DNA of 40,996 bases from IMG/VR virus record IMGVR_UViG_3300036817_000042, positions 1 through 40,996 of that record. One strand, given 5' to 3'. A program made the translations under genes and the position numbers. Below, one piece after another: positions 1 to 6,792 of the stretch. Each line of letters starts with the position of its first letter. Position 1 is the first letter of the stretch. The stretch comes from a virus. The notes beneath the pieces were generated by a model. The model saw nothing but the letters and a program-made list of their open reading frames with translations. It was not told the origin of the DNA and searched no databases.

Positions 1-45
1 AAAGCCGGAGTTTGTTATACTACGGCTAAACTCAGTAAAACTATA

Positions 46-249
46 TCAGAAATCGCCTGATACTGTGCCGTCGCCATTATCCTGCGCCCAAAATGGCAAG
101 GCAGCCTCAACCGACCATGCGTGAATCTTTTCGGCTTGTGCCTCGTATTCAGCTTGTGTGATCTTTCCAGCGAGGAACGCCGCATCCAGGCGATCGAACG
201 CGCGTTCCACCTTGCGTTCAATCAAGTCTTCTGTCAGTCCCGAGTCCAT
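46..249 (-). CDS. Small SHOCT-like protein, 67 aa
   Basis: A 67-residue acidic, helical protein. Its middle (LAGKITQAEYEAQAEKI, about residues 25-42) resembles the SHOCT motif, a short helix pair with G-x-I-T-x-x-E-Y-E that usually ends longer proteins or mediates oligomerisation. The ATG at 249 follows an AGGGA ribosome site. A clear promoter (285-312) lies just upstream and a terminator of the previous gene lies behind it, so it is its own transcription unit. Specific function unknown. SHOCT similarity is from memory of the motif and is moderate. Confidence 0.7.
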   Translation of the reverse strand: MDSGLTEDLIERKVERAFDRLDAAFLAGKITQAEYEAQAEKIHAWSVEAALPFWAQDNGDGTVSGDF

Positions 250-276
250 GGTTCGGTTCCCTGCGGCGGAAATGCC

Positions 277-313
277 GTGTCAACATCATAGCGGTTGACG
301 TGGCACGGTCAAC
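277..313 (-). promoter_or_regulatory. Promoter P1 with inverted-repeat operator
   Basis: On the minus strand, TTGACC (312-307), a 16-nt spacer, then TATGAT (290-285) form a good sigma70-type promoter ahead of the gene starting at 249. GTGTCAAC (277-284) and GTTGAC (294-299), 9 nt apart, form an inverted repeat that encloses the -10 box. The same arrangement recurs at 1318-1338 and 2461-2485, suggesting one repressor controls three promoters (inference). Confidence 0.65.
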
Positions 314-344
314 AAAAAAACGCCCGACATTGCTATCGGGCGTT
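314..344 (-). terminator. Rho-independent terminator after the DUF932 gene
   Basis: On the minus strand, ACGCCCGA (343-336), an 8-nt loop and TCGGGCGT (327-320) form a perfect 8-bp stem followed by a run of seven T (A at 314-320 on the plus strand). It lies 40 nt after the DUF932 stop codon and directly before promoter P1 of the next gene. Confidence 0.85.
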
Positions 345-383
345 CGCTTGCGAGTCTTAGGTTACTGGACTTCGCAGGCTACG

Positions 384-1274
384 TTAGGCGGTCAAGTCTG
401 CCATCTTTTCCGCCAGCGTCCACAGTGCGCGATTGAGCTTGACGTTGCCGTCAATTCCTTTGACCTCGCGAGTCGTCACGTTGCGCCGCTTGCCGTCGGC
501 GTTGACCGACACGCCATGCATACCGCCGCGAACCATGTTCTCTTGCATCACGTTGAACGTGGTCCACAGATCGCGCGTCCCGTCCGGCTTTGCCTTATCT
601 TCCCAGCGACGCGCAGTGAGAACGCGGTCCGGCGTGACTGGCGCATCTTCCCAGCGTTCCACATCGGGGAACCGGAGCGGTAACGCGGCCTCCGCAAACA
701 AACGCTGTTGCGGCGCGGACAACAGACGCCCGCGCATATGGTCCGCAACTCCGAGCGAACGAGTAAAATCCTGGACAACGCTATAGGTTCCCTCAATCAC
801 GTCGTCTACAAGCCGGCGCTTATGCGCCACGTTCACCTCCTGGAACCGATCGCCCACGATCAGACCATTAGCGCAAATCGTGCGGAACACACCGCTCAAA
901 AGCTTGTACTTCGTGGAACCATCGTGCGAGTTAAGCATGATCAATTCCGGAATGCCGACGTCGGATCGCGTGTCGTTCTCGCGACGAAAGCGAACCATGT
1001 GCTTTGTGTAGCCGAATCGCGTGACGTCGCGCGCCTTGGCTTCGCAGGCAAAGACCGGGCGAAAGCCTTCATTCGCCAACGCGTCAATCACTTGGATCGT
1101 GGGAACGAAGCCATACGCCTCACTCCGTCTATGGTGAGCCGACTCGGCGAAAATGCTCGGAACCGCGCGGTGCAACTGATCATGCGACAATGGCTCATGA
1201 AAGTTGCCCATAAGAGCGCCGCCGGCCGTCGTGTTGGTTTGGCCGTACTTGAATTTTGCGAATGTGGCAGACAT
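384..1274 (-). CDS. DUF932 family protein, 296 aa
   Basis: Full-length member of DUF932, a family common on phages and plasmids with no settled biochemical function. Visible family hallmarks are F-P-x-x-Q-V-I-D-A-L, GFRPVFACEAKARD, the KHMVRFRR stretch, ELIMLNSHDGSTKYKL and FRTICANGLIVGD (about residues 55-150), followed by a helical C-terminal half. Start ATG at 1274 has GGGAG nine bases upstream. It is driven by promoter P2, whose -35 overlaps the end of the preceding gene, and closed by the terminator at 314-344. The family's frequent early location suggests a host-takeover or replication-linked role, which is inference. Confidence 0.9.
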   Translation of the reverse strand: MSATFAKFKYGQTNTTAGGALMGNFHEPLSHDQLHRAVPSIFAESAHHRRSEAYGFVPTIQVIDALANEGFRPVFACEAKARDVTRFGYTKHMVRFRRENDTRSDVGIPELIMLNSHDGSTKYKLLSGVFRTICANGLIVGDRFQEVNVAHKRRLVDDVIEGTYSVVQDFTRSLGVADHMRGRLLSAPQQRLFAEAALPLRFPDVERWEDAPVTPDRVLTARRWEDKAKPDGTRDLWTTFNVMQENMVRGGMHGVSVNADGKRRNVTTREVKGIDGNVKLNRALWTLAEKMADLTA

Positions 1275-1317
1275 TTCGGTTTACTCCCAAAGCCGGGGCA
1301 ACAGCGCCCGGGCAACT

Positions 1318-1349
1318 GTCAACATAGTGACGGTTTACGCTGGTGTCAA
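1318..1349 (-). promoter_or_regulatory. Promoter P2 with inverted-repeat operator
   Basis: Minus strand TTGACA (1349-1344), 17-nt spacer, TATGTT (1326-1321): a perfect -35 and a fair -10 before DUF932. GTCAAC (1318-1323) and GTTTAC (1333-1338), again 9 nt apart, repeat the P1 operator with one mismatch. The promoter overlaps the stop codon of the gene at 1335-1628. Confidence 0.7.
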
Positions 1350-1628
1350 GTCGATAGGTAGATGCGTCACAAAATCGGGTTTGCCGCTGTAACTTTGCAC
1401 GAAGGCGTAGCCGTTGTGTCCAGGCATGCCACCGCCGTACCACGACGCACGCCACTCCATTTTTTCCGCCAACGCCTTCGCTGCGGCCATGTGGTTGGCG
1501 TCAATGCTTAGCGCGTTGTCCCATTCGAGAACGACACTACCGACTGCTGCGGTTGCCTTGACGCGTCCCGGTCTATGGTTCGTCGGCGCAAGGAAATGTG
1601 TCGTGATTACCTGATACATATTGTTCAT
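1335..1628 (-). CDS. Conserved phage protein of unknown function, 97 aa
   Basis: Begins MNNMYQVITTHFLAPTNHRPG. The pattern (I-T-T-x-F-L-x-P-T-N, R-V-K-A-T-A, LSIDANHMAAAKALAEKM, a glycine-rich loop YGGGMPGHNGY) matches a small protein I associate with many phages and environmental contigs, always without known function. The chosen start at 1628 forms an ATGA overlap with the stop of the micro-gene upstream; an alternative is the ATG at 1619. It is the last gene of the unit 2425-1335. Confidence 0.75.
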   Translation of the reverse strand: MNNMYQVITTHFLAPTNHRPGRVKATAAVGSVVLEWDNALSIDANHMAAAKALAEKMEWRASWYGGGMPGHNGYAFVQSYSGKPDFVTHLPIDLTPA

Positions 1629-1777
1629 CTGCATATCCATGAGTGATCTGTTTGAGATTTGTGGAACCATTGGCAACGGTGCGACGTCGGCGCAGGTTCA
1701 CACGGCGATTGCGCTTGTGGTGTGCTCGCGAGGACAAACGCGAGCAACACCAGTACAATTGCGAGGACTATTTGCAT
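1625..1777 (-). CDS. Micro-gene for a 50-aa exported peptide
   Basis: A 50-codon frame that fits exactly between its neighbours: the ATG at 1777 overlaps the last codons of the gene at 1768-1938, and its TGA (1627-1625) overlaps the next ATG. It starts MQIVLAIVLVLLAFVLA, a strongly hydrophobic 17-residue stretch, followed by A-Q-S, a plausible signal peptidase site. The short mature part has four cysteines and several histidines and tryptophans. I infer a membrane-anchored or periplasmic peptide. The ribosome site is weak, so translational coupling is likely. Confidence 0.55.
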   Translation of the reverse strand: MQIVLAIVLVLLAFVLASTPQAQSPCEPAPTSHRCQWFHKSQTDHSWICR

Positions 1778-1938
1778 TGCTCGCAAACCAGCACCCGCAC
1801 GCGTTCGCTCGCCGCGTCGCGTTCGGCTTGCGTCTTCGCGTGATTGAACTGATAGAAAGGCGACGTTTCATCAGTCGCGTGGCACTCGCATTCTCGCGTA
1901 GGCAAGCCGGAGTGCGGACAAATCCGAGTATCGGTCAT
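1768..1938 (-). CDS. Small Cys-rich, possibly zinc-binding protein, 56 aa
   Basis: Starting at ATG 1938 (GGAG eight bases upstream) it encodes MTDTRICPHSGLPTRECEC and ends VLVCEQCK. Cysteines C-x(8)-C-x-C near the N-terminus and C-x-x-C at the C-terminus could form a zinc ribbon. The longer frame to 2025 would overlap the upstream gene by 47 nt and has no ribosome site, so I prefer the short form. Function unknown. Confidence 0.65.
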   Translation of the reverse strand: MTDTRICPHSGLPTRECECHATDETSPFYQFNHAKTQAERDAASERVRVLVCEQCK

Positions 1939-1978
1939 TAACCATGCTCCATGCACAATGGCGGTGTGTGTGATACGG

Positions 1979-2425
1979 TTATTGGTGGGCATAGCCGTCT
2001 GCTTCAATGCCGAACACAACGCCATTGATCATGCCCATCCAGCAACCGTTTAGCCCGTCCCAGCGAAAGAACCGCCGAAATTCATCGTAGGATGCGGCGT
2101 TGTGCGGCTGTGTCTCAAACAGGCGCAAGCATGCGGCCTCTTCTTTCTCATTCATCTGACGCTCAAGAACAATGCGCGCCTGTTCTTCCGCCAACTTTGC
2201 CGCCGCCCGTTCCTCGCGTTCGGCCATGACTGAGTTGTGCGCGTTCTCGATCGCGTCGGCCATACGCTTTGCATAGGCAGTATCGCCAACTTGATAGACA
2301 ATGCGCGCCACCACATCGCCCTTCGTGTTGCGGGCGTTGATGCACACTGCATCGCCGTCCTGCGTCGCGCGCAGAACAAAATCATGATCGCCGCTGTTCG
2401 GCCAAACGTAAACACTTGCTCCCAT
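1979..2425 (-). CDS. Hypothetical coiled-coil protein, 148 aa
   Basis: First gene of the minus-strand unit ending at 1335. From ATG 2425 (GGAG ten bases upstream) the N-terminal 60 residues look like a compact beta domain (ASVYVWPNSGDHDFVLRATQ), followed by a charged helix rich in Glu and Ala (about residues 75-115) and a short C-terminal domain (FFRWDGLNGCWMGMINGVV). A longer frame to 2485 would start inside operator P3 and is unlikely. No family recognised. Confidence 0.65.
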   Translation of the reverse strand: MGASVYVWPNSGDHDFVLRATQDGDAVCINARNTKGDVVARIVYQVGDTAYAKRMADAIENAHNSVMAEREERAAAKLAEEQARIVLERQMNEKEEAACLRLFETQPHNAASYDEFRRFFRWDGLNGCWMGMINGVVFGIEADGYAHQ

Positions 2426-2460
2426 GACACCGTTGCTCCATCGCGGGCTTGATTGCCCGT

Positions 2461-2495
2461 GTGTCAACAATAGCAACGTTGACACGCGACGTCAT
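2461..2495 (-). promoter_or_regulatory. Promoter P3 with perfect inverted-repeat operator
   Basis: GTGTCAAC (2461-2468) and GTTGACAC (2478-2485) form a perfect 8-bp inverted repeat with a 9-nt centre, the best copy of the operator seen at P1 and P2. A -10 TATTGT (2472-2467, minus) sits across its left half, with a weaker -35 ATGACG (2495-2490) 17 nt upstream. Confidence 0.6.
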
Positions 2496-2776
2496 GCGGC
2501 GAGTTGACGCAGACAGAAATCTGTTGATTGTAACAATTTGTGTGTTGACGCTCACACGGCATTCTAGCGGCGTCTACATGCGTTCTGTTGCTTTTGGCTA
2601 TGTAGGTAGCTCACGGTCCGGAATCGCCGATCCAATGTATTCATCACGCGATACACGCGGCGCTCACCGTCAACAGGTTGCATGTTTTCGTGTTGACATT
2701 CAACCGACAGCGATCGAAAAATCTCCAAAAAAAAATTGGGAAGTCCAACAGAACAAAAGTGGAACGGTGGTATACC
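2486..2776. promoter_or_regulatory. Divergent control region with GTTGAC half-sites
   Basis: Non-coding gap between divergent operons. Further copies of the operator half-site occur as GTTGAC at 2503-2508, GTGTTGAC at 2542-2549, GTCAAC at 2669-2674 and GTTGAC at 2692-2697. It must hold the promoter for the plus operon starting at 2777, but I find no convincing -35/-10 pair: TTGACA at 2693-2698 has no good -10 at 17 nt. A poly-A stretch lies at 2728-2735. Confidence 0.55.
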
Positions 2777-2995
2777 ATGAGAACCTATGATGAGCATATA
2801 GAGTGGTGCAAGCAGCGCGCGATGGAATATTTGAATCGCGGTGACCTCGTGAACGCCGTGGCGTCCATGACCTCTGACCTCAACAAACATAATGGAACAC
2901 GAAACATCAACGCTTACATTCTGCTGCTTGGCGCGATGCGCGCGCAGGAACAAGATGCAGACGGCGTACGCCGTTGGATAGAAGGATTCCGCTAA
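2777..2995 (+). CDS. Conserved phage protein, 72 aa
   Basis: Starts MRTYDEHIEWCKQRAMEYL at ATG 2777. The order H-x-x-W-C-K-x-R-A-x-E-Y-L, then G-D-L-x-N-A-V-A-S-M-x-S-D-L-N-K-H, and the ending V-R-R-W-I-E-G-F matches a small all-helical protein I recall from many tailed phages and some plasmids, of unknown function. First gene of the plus operon. The next ATG overlaps its TAA. Ribosome site GGTGG is modest. A longer upstream frame (from 2678) lacks conserved sequence. Confidence 0.8.
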   Translation: MRTYDEHIEWCKQRAMEYLNRGDLVNAVASMTSDLNKHNGTRNINAYILLLGAMRAQEQDADGVRRWIEGFR

Positions 2996-3210
2996 TGCTC
3001 AAGCTCAAGGCCGTAACGCCCGCGCTGGAAGGAACGGTTGAAGACCCCAAGATCGCGACAATCCTTGTCAATCCGGATCATGTCGTCTGCATCACGGAGC
3101 ACGAGACAAATCCGAAATGGTCGCGTGTCAATCTGTTGGATGATTACGAGTTCATTGTGGAGGGATCGCCAACCGATCTGGCAAAGCTGCAATGGAGAGA
3201 ACCACTATGA
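2995..3210 (+). CDS. Small protein of unknown function, 71 aa
   Basis: Starts MLKLKAVTPALEG at 2995 inside TAATG, with GAAGGA eight bases upstream. Predicted mostly beta: VNPDHVVCITEHETNPKWSR, then VNLLDDYEFIVEGSP. The V-N-P-D-x-V pattern recalls small phage and flagellar FlbD-like proteins, and resembles the N-terminal part of the protein at 25547-25855. Function unknown. Translationally coupled on both sides. Confidence 0.7.
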   Translation: MLKLKAVTPALEGTVEDPKIATILVNPDHVVCITEHETNPKWSRVNLLDDYEFIVEGSPTDLAKLQWREPL

Positions 3211-3611
3211 GACGAGGATTCAGACGTGAATGGAAAGAGGCCGCAACCCAGCACGCGCGCGGGTTTGATTCGTATTCGTTTCCCCCGTCATCGTTCCTTC
3301 CGGCCGGACCTTACAATTGGCCACGGATGCCGTATCCGTATCTCCTCGGCCATCGGTACCCGCAATGGCTGCATCACCGCGTCTACTGGTACGATGTTGA
3401 CCTCTGGCTTTGGTTCGATTGGTGGAACTGGGCCTTATGGTTTCGCCTATTCCAACCCGGCGCGTCGCCGTTTCGTACGCAGTATCTGCAACCTGACATT
3501 GTTGGACATACGATGCTCCGATTCCAGCGCGAGCTAAGGCCATGGGCGGCCGATCGCGGCGTGCAAGGTCGCGACGTCGTGATTGACATTGCGCGAGGTG
3601 CAACACGATGA
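3207..3611 (+). CDS. Tryptophan/tyrosine-rich protein, 134 aa
   Basis: ATG 3207 overlaps the previous stop (ATGA) with GGAGAG upstream, so it is clearly part of the operon. Composition is extreme: residues about 40-85 (from YNWPRMPYPYLL to WNWALWFRLF) contain some eleven Trp and many Tyr, Pro and Phe. The last 45 residues look like an ordinary soluble segment. It may be peripheral or membrane-active, but no clean transmembrane helix is visible because charged residues and prolines interrupt it. No family recognised. Confidence 0.65.
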   Translation: MRRGFRREWKEAATQHARGFDSYSFPPSSFLPAGPYNWPRMPYPYLLGHRYPQWLHHRVYWYDVDLWLWFDWWNWALWFRLFQPGASPFRTQYLQPDIVGHTMLRFQRELRPWAADRGVQGRDVVIDIARGATR

Positions 3612-4123
3612 CTGATCGGACGGTCCCGTGCAACGGCTGCCGCGCATGCTGCCTGACTGACCTCATTATCTTGCATCCGGAGTGCGGCGACCGGCCGGAC
3701 GATTACCAGACTGTTGATGTGAGCCATCCGTTCACCGGCCAACGCGTCAAGGCGCTTGCCCGTAAAGCCAACCTTGAATGTGTTTACTTGGATGACCAAG
3801 GCTGTACGATACACGATCGCGCTCCCGCGATCTGTCGGGAGTTCGATTGTCGCCGCATGTACCTTGGATACACGCGGGCGGAACGCAAGCGCATGGTGCG
3901 AGATGGCTTGATGGGCAAGGACGTGTTTGAAGCCGGGCGAGAACGCTTGGCCAGTCTGGAGAATGGAAGTGAGTTCAAAGCAGCAAGTCAGCCAAAAAGA
4001 CGCGATCAAGCTGGCCGAAAAAGTCGCGAGGATGACAGGCGACAAGGTGTTCGCACTGCGGGCGGCGTCGCTCAAGCAGAAACTGCACCAGAAGCCACTG
4101 AAGCCGATCATTGCGAAGATTAA
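3608..4123 (+). CDS. YkgJ-like CxxCxxCC cluster-binding protein
   Basis: Residues 8-15 are C-N-G-C-R-A-C-C, the signature of the YkgJ/UPF0153 (CxxCxxCC) family, thought to bind zinc or an iron-sulfur cluster. Matching downstream parts are ARKANLECVYLDDQGCTIHD and APAICREFDCRR, which supply four more cysteines. The start at 3608 overlaps the previous stop (ATGA). The last 50 residues are low-complexity and overlap the next gene out of frame by 161 nt, so this tail may be non-functional read-on. Cellular role of the family is not established. Confidence 0.85.
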   Translation: MTDRTVPCNGCRACCLTDLIILHPECGDRPDDYQTVDVSHPFTGQRVKALARKANLECVYLDDQGCTIHDRAPAICREFDCRRMYLGYTRAERKRMVRDGLMGKDVFEAGRERLASLENGSEFKAASQPKRRDQAGRKSREDDRRQGVRTAGGVAQAETAPEATEADHCED

Positions 4124-4292
4124 CGCGCCGACATGGAAAGCCCGTGCCAAGCTTATCGGCGTCAGCCGGCAAGCGATGTGGCGATGGTTCAAAGAGCCGG
4201 GTGCGCCGGGTTCGGCGCGTCCAAACATCGATCAAGCAACACGGATCGCCAAGTTGACCGGCGTTCCGGTGGAAGTGATCAGGGGGGAATGA
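3963..4292 (+). CDS. Helix-turn-helix DNA-binding protein, 109 aa
   Basis: The second half carries a Cro/XRE-like helix-turn-helix: ARAKLIGVSRQAMWRWFKEP, then N-I-D-Q-A-T-R-I-A-K-L-T-G-V-P, the usual order for operator-recognition helices. The first half is a basic helix. It is a candidate for the repressor that reads the GTCAAC/GTTGAC operators (inference). Start choice: ATG 3963 with GGAGA nearby; ATG 4032 is also possible and would remove most of the overlap with the YkgJ-like frame. Its TGA overlaps the next ATG. Confidence 0.7.
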   Translation: MEVSSKQQVSQKDAIKLAEKVARMTGDKVFALRAASLKQKLHQKPLKPIIAKINAPTWKARAKLIGVSRQAMWRWFKEPGAPGSARPNIDQATRIAKLTGVPVEVIRGE

Positions 4293-4555
4293 TGGTCAAG
4301 GGTTTGAGGCAGACCGGGCGCAACGGCCCCTTCGCGACATTTGAGCCGGAAGTCAGCGCAACGACCGGCATGATGGAAGCGATCATGGGGCCGCTACGCG
4401 AGTTCGCTCGGAAGACCGATGCAACGCTGGCGCGGCTGGAGGCCAAGATGGAAGTCATGCAGCGGGAAATCGATCAATTGAAAGGATTCCAAGTGCGTGG
4501 GCCACTTGTCTGTCGCGGCGGCTGGCGCTCGCATGTGGTGTTACCCCAGGAGTGA
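4289..4555 (+). CDS. Short coiled-coil protein, 88 aa
   Basis: Starts MMVKGLRQTGRNGPFATFEP behind a strong AGGGGGG ribosome site, overlapping the HTH stop codon. Residues 33-69 form a heptad-like helix (FARKTDATLARLEAKMEVMQ and following). Ends just before the ERF gene. Function unknown; an accessory to HTH or ERF is only suggested by position. Confidence 0.6.
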   Translation: MMVKGLRQTGRNGPFATFEPEVSATTGMMEAIMGPLREFARKTDATLARLEAKMEVMQREIDQLKGFQVRGPLVCRGGWRSHVVLPQE

Positions 4556-4559
4556 CACA

Positions 4560-5312
4560 ATGAACGACATGGTGCGCAAAACCCCGGCGATGAACCTGAG
4601 CGAGTTCATCACCACTTTCATGAACGATCCCGGCATCACGGCGGACAAGCTTGACGCCGTGCTGCGGATGCGGCGCGAACTGCTGGCGGAGGAACAACGC
4701 GAATTGTTCCATGAGGCGTTCGCGGCCATGCAGGCAGAAATCCCGCAGGTCCGCAAAGATGGCGTGGTCGAATTGCGCAAGGACGGTAAAAGATTTGGCA
4801 GCTACAAGTTTGCCCGCTGGGAAGACATGGACAAGGTGTTGCGTCCAATCCTGGTACGGCACGGCTTTTCGCTGCGGTTCAACAATGTGAGCGCCGATGG
4901 CAAGCTTGTCGTACGCGCCTTCCTGATGCGGGGCGGTTTTGAAGTCTTTGCTGATAGCCCACCGCTGCCACCCGATACTGGTCCCGGCCGCAACTCGCTC
5001 CAGGCCGCCGGGTCCAGTACAAGCTATGGCAAACGCTACGCCGCCGAATGTGTGCTCAACATCGTGCGCCAGGGCGAGGACAACGACGGCATCGGCGTTG
5101 AAGAGACGTTGACCAAGGGTGAGTTCAATTTCATCGCAGGTCTGCTGAAGAAGACCAAGGTTGAACTGCCCGTATTCCTGCAAGCGATGGCACCATACAC
5201 CGACCGTCTTGACGGCATACGCCGCCGTGACTACAACTCGTGTGTTAACGCTCTGAACATCAAGCTTCGCAAGCAGGAGGCAGGAAATGGAAATCAACGG
5301 CAAACCGGTTGA
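4560..5312 (+). CDS. erf: ERF-family single-strand annealing recombinase
   Basis: 250 residues, usual size for the ERF family of phage annealing proteins (P22 Erf type), which pair complementary single strands during recombination and genome circularisation. Hallmarks: FHEAFAAMQAEIPQVRKDG near the N-terminus, YKFARWEDMDKVLRPILVRH in the middle, and the near-invariant GSSTSYGKRYAAECVLNI followed by an acidic E-D-N-D-G around residues 155-185. ATG 4560 has AGGAG eight bases upstream. It is paired with the YqaJ exonuclease at 7884, making a two-component recombination system like Red or RecET. Confidence 0.93.
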   Translation: MNDMVRKTPAMNLSEFITTFMNDPGITADKLDAVLRMRRELLAEEQRELFHEAFAAMQAEIPQVRKDGVVELRKDGKRFGSYKFARWEDMDKVLRPILVRHGFSLRFNNVSADGKLVVRAFLMRGGFEVFADSPPLPPDTGPGRNSLQAAGSSTSYGKRYAAECVLNIVRQGEDNDGIGVEETLTKGEFNFIAGLLKKTKVELPVFLQAMAPYTDRLDGIRRRDYNSCVNALNIKLRKQEAGNGNQRQTG

Positions 5313-5715
5313 AGATGCCACATCGCCGCTCAAAGTCATCATAACGCCGCGTGATTGTAGCTTAGGCCAAGTTAAAAATCCGGCGACGTGCGCTGTCTCT
5401 CGCGCAATCGTACGTGGCTACAAATGCATATCGGCAAGAGTCCATGTCTCAAAGACCTATATCGAGTTTAACAATCGATGGGTCCGTTATCAGACACCTG
5501 AAGCGTTGACGTACGAGATTCGCGCTTTCGATCGTGGCGGCCGGTTTGAGCCGGGTGATTATATGCTTGTCCCGGTATCGCCTGGACAGACTTTAATCGC
5601 GCTAGAGAAACGCAGAAGCACAAAATCAGATAAGCGCACGCGCCATGACAACAACACAGCGCGACGCCAACTGCACCGCATGACCGGCATCCGACCGAAA
5701 GGAGGGAATCGATGA
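5287..5715 (+). CDS. Conserved phage protein, 142 aa
   Basis: Overlaps the ERF 3' end by 26 nt, with GGAGG just upstream of ATG 5287. The pattern D-C-x-x-G-x-x-K-N-P-x-x-C-A-V-S-R-A-I, then V-H-V-S-K-T-Y-I-E, WVRYQTPEALTYEIRAFDRG and FEPGDYMLVPVSPGQ matches a phage-borne family of unknown function. The C-terminus is basic (KRRSTKSDKRTRHD). Its position between ERF and the helix-hairpin-helix protein hints at DNA metabolism. Confidence 0.75.
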   Translation: MEINGKPVEDATSPLKVIITPRDCSLGQVKNPATCAVSRAIVRGYKCISARVHVSKTYIEFNNRWVRYQTPEALTYEIRAFDRGGRFEPGDYMLVPVSPGQTLIALEKRRSTKSDKRTRHDNNTARRQLHRMTGIRPKGGNR

Positions 5716-6785
5716 ATGAGAACGCCAAGAACGTTGCCATCATGGTGCGCGGCGCGTATGACCTCCAGAAGTTGCGTATGCAGATGGGTCTACGCTTGGT
5801 CGGAAATTTCCGCGCCAAGCTGAAGGTGATGCCGGAGATAGGGAGCAACCCGAAGACGGACAGCGTGCCAACGTCGGCCAGCAACCCAACGCAGACAAGC
5901 GCGCCGAAGGCCAAAAAGAAAGCCGTACGTCGCAGCGAGCCAGAATCCGATAGCGAACCGAAAGTGCCAAGCGAGACGGACGACGCCGAAATCACTGAGG
6001 AAGGCAAGAAGGTCATTGAAGTATTGCGTGCCTCCTATAAGCGCCTCACGGATGGCGTCGCCCGCAACCGTACGCTGCCGACACAAAAGGGTTTTCACGG
6101 CGACGAAATCATCAGCACCTATGTTGAGCTACAGCTTGTTGACCGCTACATCGACATGGAGAAGATGGAAGCGAAGACATTTCGCATGCTGACGACCTCG
6201 CTGGAGGAAATTCCGATCTACAACGAATATCTCAAGGACGTCATTGGCGTGGGTCCGGCAATGGCCGGCGTCATCATCGGCTGGTTTGATCCGCACAAGG
6301 CACGGCATGTATCCAGCTTCTGGAAATACAGCGGCCTGGACGTTGGTCCGGATGGGCGCGGCCGGTCACGCCGGCAGGAACACTTGGTCGAGCGCGAGTA
6401 CAAGGACAAGAACGGCGAATTGAAAACGCGCATGTCAATTACCTATGAGCCGTTCGTCAAGACCAAGCTGATGGGCGTGCTCGCTGGATCGTTCATCCGC
6501 ACCGGATCATCATGGCGGTTGACCTATGACGACTACAAGAACCGTTTGTTGAGCGATGATCGCAAGATCAAAGTTGGCGTGGACGAATGGAAAAAGCTGC
6601 GCAAAGCGGGTGAGGACGTGTCGGATCACTGGACACCGGGCCGCATCAACGACGCCGCCAAGCGGTACATGATCAAGATGTTTCTTGCTGATCTGTGGGT
6701 CCGCTGGCGCACCCTGGAGGGATTGCCGGTGACCAAGCCGTACGCAGAGGCTAAGCTAGGCCATCGGCCACACAAGGCAGCCTAG
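5712..6785 (+). CDS. IS110 C-terminal-like helix-hairpin-helix protein
   Basis: 357 residues. Residues about 175-215 (DVIGVGPAMAGVIIGWFDPH, then FWKYSGLDVGPDGRG) match the helix-hairpin-helix 'Transposase_20' region that ends IS110/IS116 transposases. The following RSRRQEHLVEREY and FVKTKLMGVLAGSF are typical of the phage version. The N-terminal DEDD/RuvC-like catalytic domain of real IS110 enzymes is absent, replaced by a basic start and a Ser/Thr/Lys linker (residues 45-95). No insertion-sequence ends are visible. I therefore read it as a phage DNA- or RNA-binding protein, not a mobile element. Its stop lies 7 nt before the first repeat array. Confidence 0.75.
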   Translation: MNENAKNVAIMVRGAYDLQKLRMQMGLRLVGNFRAKLKVMPEIGSNPKTDSVPTSASNPTQTSAPKAKKKAVRRSEPESDSEPKVPSETDDAEITEEGKKVIEVLRASYKRLTDGVARNRTLPTQKGFHGDEIISTYVELQLVDRYIDMEKMEAKTFRMLTTSLEEIPIYNEYLKDVIGVGPAMAGVIIGWFDPHKARHVSSFWKYSGLDVGPDGRGRSRRQEHLVEREYKDKNGELKTRMSITYEPFVKTKLMGVLAGSFIRTGSSWRLTYDDYKNRLLSDDRKIKVGVDEWKKLRKAGEDVSDHWTPGRINDAAKRYMIKMFLADLWVRWRTLEGLPVTKPYAEAKLGHRPHKAA

Positions 6786-6792
6786 CTGTTTG

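Noticed and set aside
1-45. Weak hairpin AGCCG/CGGCT after the gene at 46
   Set aside because: Five-base-pair stem and no T-run; not enough for a terminator.
3383-4228. Long minus-strand open frame of 281 codons
   Set aside because: Antisense shadow of coupled plus-strand genes (YkgJ-like, HTH, Trp-rich); high-GC sequence gives such frames readily.
5712-6785. IS110-family insertion sequence
   Set aside because: Only the C-terminal helix-hairpin-helix part matches. The DEDD catalytic domain and element boundaries are missing, and the gene is coupled within a phage operon.
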